Shown here piece by piece: positions 6,884 through 9,225 of a stretch of DNA of 9,225 nucleotides (positions are counted from its first letter, which is position 1; each line of letters starts with the position of its first letter). Source of the stretch: Cycloclasticus sp. Lineage in GTDB: Bacteria; Pseudomonadota; Gammaproteobacteria; Methylococcales; Cycloclasticaceae. Both the position numbers and the translations under genes were made by a program. The stretch is taken from the NCBI GenBank assembly GCA_012960055.1, contig DUCA01000223.1:1-9225 (forward strand), written 5' to 3'. The notes under the pieces are model-generated. The model was not told the origin of the DNA and did not search any database. It saw only the letters and a program-made list of their open reading frames with translations.

Positions 6884-7504
6884 ATGCAATCTCGTTTGCG
6901 TGTTCGTTTAGTGTGGCTAATGATACCTTTGTTGATTCAACTGGGTTGTGCAACAACGCCGCCAAGAAACCAGAGCGATGTTTGTTCAATCTTTTACCAG
7001 AAAGATGATTGGTACGCGGGGGCCTTTCGAGCTCAAGAAAAATGGGGAACGCCTGTGGCTGTGCAGATGGCGATTATTCATCAAGAATCACATTTTCAAT
7101 CCGATGTTCGCCCTCCTAGAGATTGGTTGTTAGGCATCATTCCCTTGCCACGTTCTTCTTCTGCATACGGTTACGGGCAGGCGCAAGATTCAACTTGGGA
7201 ATGGTATATGAAATCAACCGATAATTATGGCGCTGACCGGAATGATTTTGCTGATGTGGCGGACTTCATTGGCTGGTATACGAATGTAACGCAACGTAAA
7301 TTAGGCGTGTCGAAATGGGATGCAGAAAAACAGTACTTGGCTTACCACGAAGGTCACGGAGGGTACAGTCGCGGCACCTATTTAGCTAAGCCGTGGTTAC
7401 AACGGGTGGCAAAAAAGGTGGGTGCAGAGGCGAAACGTTATTCTGCTCAGTTAAAAGCTTGTGAGTCGACTTTGGATGCCGGCTGGTTGTTTTGGCCGTT
7501 TTAA
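6884..7504 (+). CDS. Exported lytic-transglycosylase-fold (SLT-like) putative lipoprotein
   Basis: This 206-residue protein probably acts on peptidoglycan. It starts with Arg-rich residues 1-8, a hydrophobic segment (9-20) and Cys22 followed by ATTPP, which suggests a lipoprotein signal. However, the residue at -3 is Gln19 instead of the usual Leu, so lipidation is likely but not certain; Ala at +2 would favour the outer membrane. The mature part has the SLT-like core: the probable catalytic Glu68 in MAIIHQESHFQSDVRP, AYGYGQAQDSTWEWY (94-108), and a later YLAYHEGHGGYSRGTY block (151-166). Cys34 and Cys193 could form a disulfide. No LysM or other binding domain is present. The ATG at 6884 has no clear Shine-Dalgarno sequence. 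The next gene encodes a second, larger transglycosylase, and its open frame runs back into the end of this gene. Confidence 0.85.
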   Translation: MQSRLRVRLVWLMIPLLIQLGCATTPPRNQSDVCSIFYQKDDWYAGAFRAQEKWGTPVAVQMAIIHQESHFQSDVRPPRDWLLGIIPLPRSSSAYGYGQAQDSTWEWYMKSTDNYGADRNDFADVADFIGWYTNVTQRKLGVSKWDAEKQYLAYHEGHGGYSRGTYLAKPWLQRVAKKVGAEAKRYSAQLKACESTLDAGWLFWPF

Positions 7505-7563
7505 GGGGCGTAGCAGGGCAGGTAAAAAAATCATTAAGTTTTTTCTTCTTGGGCGTCGTTTTA

Positions 7564-9225
7564 ATGCTGCTACCCAGCGTCGTACTGTCCAACGATACAT
7601 CAAAATTCCCTCAGCCTGAAAAGCTCAAACCCGACGTAAATTTCTGGTTACGAGTGTATGCCGAAGTAACGACGAGTCAGGGCCTTATTCATGATAACGC
7701 ACACTTAAATGTCATCTACGAGCGTATGTCATTTGCACCGGCCAGCAGTTATAGTGGGCGGCAAAAAATCATCAAGCAGAAAAAGAAATATTACGAAGAT
7801 ATTTTGCTGTACTTAGCGGCGAACCCAAGTCGACGGCTTGCAAGTGCGAGGCATCGAAAAGTTAAAGCGCTATGGCCGAAAGGGACCACGGCGCGTGAGT
7901 TCAGAAAGGCGACAAAAAGATTACGCTTTCAATTAGGTCAAGCAGATCGCTTTAAACAAGGCTTGGTTCGTTCGGGACGTTGGATGCCTTTTATTAAGCA
8001 AGAATTTAAAGCGCTCGGTATACCGAATGAATTGGCATCGTTACCGCATGTAGAATCGTCTTTTCGTTCGGATGCAAAATCACACGCGGGGGCTGCAGGT
8101 TTGTGGCAATTTACCCGTTCTACAGGGCGTCGCTTTATGCGAATTGATCACGTGCTGGATGAGCGCCTAGACCCATTTATAGCAACCAGAGCGGCGGGTT
8201 TGTTGTTGAAAAATAACCGTGAAATAACCGGAACTTGGCCGCTGGCGATAACCGCTTATAACCACGGTGCAGCTGGCATGCGACGTGCGGTTAAGGCTAC
8301 AGGTGGCACCGGCATCGCAAAAATAGTTAGGGAATATAAAGGCCGTACGTTCGGTTTTGCATCACGAAATTTTTATAATGCATTCGTGGCTGCGAATGAT
8401 ATTGAGCAGCATCCGCAGAGATATTTTGGCAAGATTCAGCGCGAACAAGCACTGGTTTTTCACGAGCTGAAGCTACCCTCGTATTATACCGCGCAAGGCC
8501 TGATGACGGCGTTTGAGGTTAAGAATAATATTTTTAAATCGTTGAACCCGGCGCTTCAACCGACGGTTTGGTCAAATAATAAATATATACCCAAAGGTTA
8601 CCAACTGAGGCTACCGACGGCAAAGAAACATGCGCAGTCGCATAAGCTTATTGCCAGCATTCCCCGTGATGAAAGAGCGACAAAGCAAAAGCCGGATGTG
8701 TCGTATAAAGTACGGCGTGGTGATTCGTTATCTAAGATAGCAAGGCGCTTTAAAGTCAGAACCCGTGAGCTGGTGGCGATTAATGGCTTGCGCAGCCAGC
8801 ATAAGATTCGTGCTGGCCAAACGTTGAAGCTACCGAGTGCCGTAAAGCAGCAATTGACAGGCGCCCATACCCTTAAACAAGATGCGGTTTTCTACACGGT
8901 TAGAAAAGGCGACCGGTTGTCTGTTATTGCTAAAAAAGCCAATGTGTCAGAAGCCGATATCATGGCGTTGAATAAAATCAAAGATAAGAATCACCTGTAC
9001 GTTGGGCGAAAACTTAGGTTGCGACGGAAACCAGACGTTTTGTCTGTGGCTGCTAACGAGAAGGTACTTACGTCTAAAAAGGTTGTTAATGCTGGAGTGT
9101 TACGCGCTGACCCCAGTAATTACCGGGTTGCCAAAAATGGCTTAATTGAAATACAAAGCAATGAAACCTTGGGGCATTTTTCGGATTGGTTAGCGGTGAA
9201 AACAAGCGCCTTAAGGCGCTTGAAT
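7564..9225 (+). CDS. MltD-like lytic transglycosylase with LysM repeats (runs off right edge)
   Basis: This is a periplasmic or outer-membrane murein transglycosylase that would cleave glycan strands to 1,6-anhydro ends. From the ATG at 7564, 554 residues are visible with no stop before the window ends. An N-terminal region contains NFWLRVYAEV and GLIHDNAHLNVIYERM. The SLT domain has the catalytic Glu164 in LASLPHVESSFRSDAKS, then AGLWQFTRSTGRRF (179-191) and AITAYNHGAAGMRRAV (228-243). Three LysM modules follow: 381-424 (YKVRRGDSLSKIA), 443-487 (FYTVRKGDRLSVIA) and a divergent one from 520 (ETLGHFSDWLAV), cut by the window edge. The ATG at 7564 is the first conventional start, but the frame is open back to 7465 and bases 7522-7563 encode a good signal-peptide core (VKKSLSFFFLGVV). 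The true start may therefore be TTG 7492 or another upstream codon. E. coli MltD is about 452 residues, so this protein is longer. Confidence 0.9.
   Translation, partial: MLLPSVVLSNDTSKFPQPEKLKPDVNFWLRVYAEVTTSQGLIHDNAHLNVIYERMSFAPASSYSGRQKIIKQKKKYYEDILLYLAANPSRRLASARHRKVKALWPKGTTAREFRKATKRLRFQLGQADRFKQGLVRSGRWMPFIKQEFKALGIPNELASLPHVESSFRSDAKSHAGAAGLWQFTRSTGRRFMRIDHVLDERLDPFIATRAAGLLLKNNREITGTWPLAITAYNHGAAGMRRAVKATGGTGIAKIVREYKGRTFGFASRNFYNAFVAANDIEQHPQRYFGKIQREQALVFHELKLPSYYTAQGLMTAFEVKNNIFKSLNPALQPTVWSNNKYIPKGYQLRLPTAKKHAQSHKLIASIPRDERATKQKPDVSYKVRRGDSLSKIARRFKVRTRELVAINGLRSQHKIRAGQTLKLPSAVKQQLTGAHTLKQDAVFYTVRKGDRLSVIAKKANVSEADIMALNKIKDKNHLYVGRKLRLRRKPDVLSVAANEKVLTSKKVVNAGVLRADPSNYRVAKNGLIEIQSNETLGHFSDWLAVKTSALRRLN

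Noticed and set aside
7386..7592. Minus-strand ORF over the junction of the two transglycosylase genes
   Set aside because: It is antisense to the end of the lipoprotein gene and the signal-peptide region of the next gene, and shows no protein features.
1..9225. CRISPR array, prophage, insertion sequence, toxin-antitoxin or novel defence system
   Set aside because: No regularly spaced repeats, transposase, integrase, paired small toxin-antitoxin genes or defence nuclease is visible. The RHH-like gene at 6501 has no toxin partner beside it.

Overview
The window reads as a chromosomal segment of a gammaproteobacterium. The UvrA, YajR-type transporter and SSB proteins are all close to their gammaproteobacterial relatives. 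From memory, the arrangement uvrA / divergent MFS transporter / ssb is the one seen around Pseudomonas ssb. Base composition is moderate and codon use looks even across the genes. I see no insertion sequence, phage gene, CRISPR array, tRNA or rRNA. I cannot place it below class level.

Layout. Minus strand: uvrA (3781 to 941), followed 13 bp later by a sodium/bile-acid symporter (BASS) family gene (927 to 25) whose reading frame is broken by three separate one-base losses. Plus strand, divergent from uvrA: yajR (3880-5229) and ssb (5274-5726), closed by a strong palindromic terminator (5806-5832). Then come an unrecognised 164-residue gene with its own candidate promoter (5895-6389), a 113-residue conserved-looking small protein with a ribbon-helix-helix-like core (6501-6842), a small secreted lytic-transglycosylase-like protein, probably a lipoprotein (6884-7504), and a long MltD-like transglycosylase with LysM repeats (from 7564, or slightly upstream, running off the right edge at 9225).

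Functionally there are two themes. The left and centre hold genome maintenance (UvrA, SSB) with a drug/proton-antiporter-like transporter between them. The right end holds envelope peptidoglycan remodelling: two lytic-transglycosylase-fold proteins encoded back to back, with the second frame open through the end of the first. I found no convincing unknown defence or mobile system. The points most worth a second look are the triply frameshifted BASS gene, the missing start codon in front of a well-formed signal peptide in the MltD-like gene, the RHH-like small protein, the orphan 164-residue gene, and two RNA hairpins at gene junctions.
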